In this document: one piece after another, positions 5,162 through 5,702 of the stretch
Layout: each line of letters begins with the position of its first letter
How positions within the stretch are numbered: the stretch's first letter is position 1
Source: Tardiphaga sp.
Lineage (GTDB): Bacteria; Pseudomonadota; Alphaproteobacteria; Rhizobiales; Xanthobacteraceae
Direction: 5' to 3'
DNA length: 5,702 bases
Assembly (NCBI GenBank): GCA_014377915.1
Contig: JACMOT010000083.1
Span: 1-5,702, forward strand
Position numbers and translations under genes: made by a program
The notes under the pieces: generated by a model
What the model saw: only the letters and a program-made list of their open reading frames with translations
What the model was told of the DNA's origin: nothing
Databases searched by the model: none

Positions 5162-5488
5162 GCTCGGGCTCGCCTTGGCGGCGGGCTTTTTGCTCGCGGT
5201 TGTCCGGGTCGCCGGCGTCTTGGGTGCCGCTTTTTTGGCCGGAGCTTTCGGGGCGGGCGTCTGCCTGGCCGGGGCCTTCGGCTCTGCGGCCTCCGGGGCG
5301 GGCGACCCCGCGGCGGTCACTTCCGCCGTCGCCGCGTCCTCGCCGGGCTTTCTGGCTTCCTTCTTCTTTGCCGCGGGTGATTCCGCGGCGCCCGGACGGG
5401 CTTCCTGCTTCAGGCGCTTTTGCTCGGCTTCGAATTTGGCTTCGCGCATCTGGCGCAGGGCGTCGGCGCGCGGGGTCGGGTGGGCCAT
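5150..5488 (-). CDS. Lys/Ala/Pro-rich basic protein with histone-H1-like tail
   Basis: A 112-residue protein from ATG 5486-5488, with GGAG (5497-5500) eight bases upstream. Residues 1-47 are charged and predicted helical (RADALRQMREAKFEAEQKRL), possibly a coiled coil. Residues 48-69 are an acidic Ala/Glu/Pro stretch. Residues 70-112 are a basic low-complexity tail of KAPA, KKAAPK and KKPAAK units. Such tails resemble histone H1, chlamydial Hc1/Hc2 and AlgP-type proteins, which bind DNA or RNA without sequence specificity; nucleic-acid binding is therefore inferred by composition only. There is no signal peptide or membrane segment, so it is cytoplasmic. The fairly specific N-terminal part suggests a real rhizobial family rather than a chance GC-rich frame. 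It is on the same strand as the barrel gene but 166 bases upstream, so the two are probably separate units. Confidence 0.7.
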   Translation of the reverse strand: MAHPTPRADALRQMREAKFEAEQKRLKQEARPGAAESPAAKKKEARKPGEDAATAEVTAAGSPAPEAAEPKAPARQTPAPKAPAKKAAPKTPATRTTASKKPAAKASPSKPA

Positions 5489-5586
5489 GGCGGTGTCTCC
5501 GTTCAGAATCGCTTGACGCCCCGTTTAGCACGGCGCGCGGCCGTCAATCCCCGCTTGGCCCGGCAATCGCCTCTTTCCCTCGCCGG

Positions 5587-5604
5587 TGCGCTTTGCTAAG
5601 CGCA
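5587..5604. promoter_or_regulatory. Perfect hairpin just upstream of tRNA-Ser
   Basis: TGCGCTT, loop TGCT, AAGCGCA form a perfect 7-bp stem that ends 13 bases before the tRNA. TGCAG-TC-CTGCA (5605-5616) forms a second dyad between them. They may be precursor-processing structures, a terminator from an upstream transcript, or a promoter element. The gap 5489-5617 otherwise shows no gene. Confidence 0.4.
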
Positions 5605-5617
5605 TGCAGTCCTGCAC

Positions 5618-5702
5618 GGAAGGGTGGCCGAGTGGTTTAAGGCAGCGGTCTTGAAAACCGCCGTGGGTGAAAGCCCACCGTGGGTTGGAATCCCACCTCT
5701 TC
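5618..5702 (+). tRNA. tRNA-Ser (anticodon UGA), missing its last bases at the window edge
   Basis: The full cloverleaf is readable. The acceptor 5' strand is GGAAGGG (5618-5624), pairing with CTCTTC at 5697-5702 (one G-T pair); C72 and the discriminator base lie past the edge. The D-arm has stem GCC/GGC (5627-5629 / 5641-5643) and G18-G19 at 5634-5635. The anticodon loop CTTGAAA gives TGA at 5652-5654, reading UCA and other UCN codons. A long class II variable arm (GTGGGTGAAAGCCCAC) confirms serine identity. The T-stem GTGGG/CCCAC (5680-5684 / 5692-5696) encloses TTGGAAT instead of TTCGAAT, so position 56 is G (5687). Whether CCA is encoded cannot be seen. Confidence 0.95.

Noticed and set aside
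5049..5516. Plus-strand Ala/Gly/Leu-rich frame of 155 codons that resembles a membrane protein
   Set aside because: The complement of Lys/Ala/Pro-rich coding sequence produces Leu/Gly/Ala runs; it is the antisense of the basic protein gene.
4983..5531. Minus-strand frame of 182 codons overlapping the basic protein gene
   Set aside because: Gly/Arg-rich shadow without a ribosome site; the 112-residue frame has GGAG at good spacing and a plausible helical head.
5618..5702. tRNA-Ser as an integration (attachment) site for a mobile element
   Set aside because: tRNA genes are common integration sites, but no integrase, second 3'-end copy or foreign-looking composition is visible in this window.

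Overview
The window is GC-rich (mostly above 60% by eye) and looks like a chromosome segment of an alphaproteobacterium, most likely in the Bradyrhizobium / Rhodopseudomonas / Afipia group. Support for this comes from the protein styles: a DUF930-type secreted protein, a small Omp25/RopB-like barrel beginning with an 'AADLP' mature end, an LTXXQ protein, several short rhizobial-type hypothetical proteins, and a general-stress (EcfG-type) promoter. The genus is inferred from recognition, not from a search. I see no transposase, phage gene, CRISPR array or toxin-antitoxin pair.

Layout. Positions 1-410 (-) hold the N-terminal half of a D-2-hydroxyacid dehydrogenase that runs off the left edge. 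A divergent intergenic stretch (411-625) carries two adjacent inverted repeats. It leads into a (+) run: a secreted LTXXQ (CpxP/Spy-like) protein with a glycine-zipper segment (626-1315), a 73-residue SFPASDP protein behind a textbook EcfG promoter (1369-1590), an 82-residue protein of unknown function (1702-1950) and a secreted DUF930 protein (2066-2461). This run converges on a LysR-type regulator (2477-3349, -), whose upstream neighbour on the same strand is a 62-residue two-helix membrane protein (3547-3735, -). A 72-residue (+) protein of unknown function (3929-4147) then converges, across a GC-rich palindromic terminator-like element, on an outer-membrane beta-barrel gene (4193-4983, -). 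Further right are a lysine/alanine/proline-rich basic protein (5150-5488, -) and a tRNA-Ser(UGA) (5618 to the window end, + strand, missing its last bases).

The genes do not form one pathway. The common thread is envelope and stress: three exported proteins (LTXXQ, DUF930, the barrel), a small membrane protein and one gene under an apparent general stress promoter. No gap between genes exceeds 300 bases.

Points most worth checking: (1) the barrel gene is split by an apparent one-base loss at 4298-4303, which separates the conserved last beta-strand from the rest; (2) the GGAAC-N16-CGTT promoter before the SFPASDP gene, overlapped by a 7-bp inverted repeat; (3) the tRNA-Ser has G where C56 of the T-loop is almost invariant; (4) an unusual mixed inverted/direct repeat sits in the barrel gene's upstream region. 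I did not find convincing evidence of a wholly new multi-gene system.
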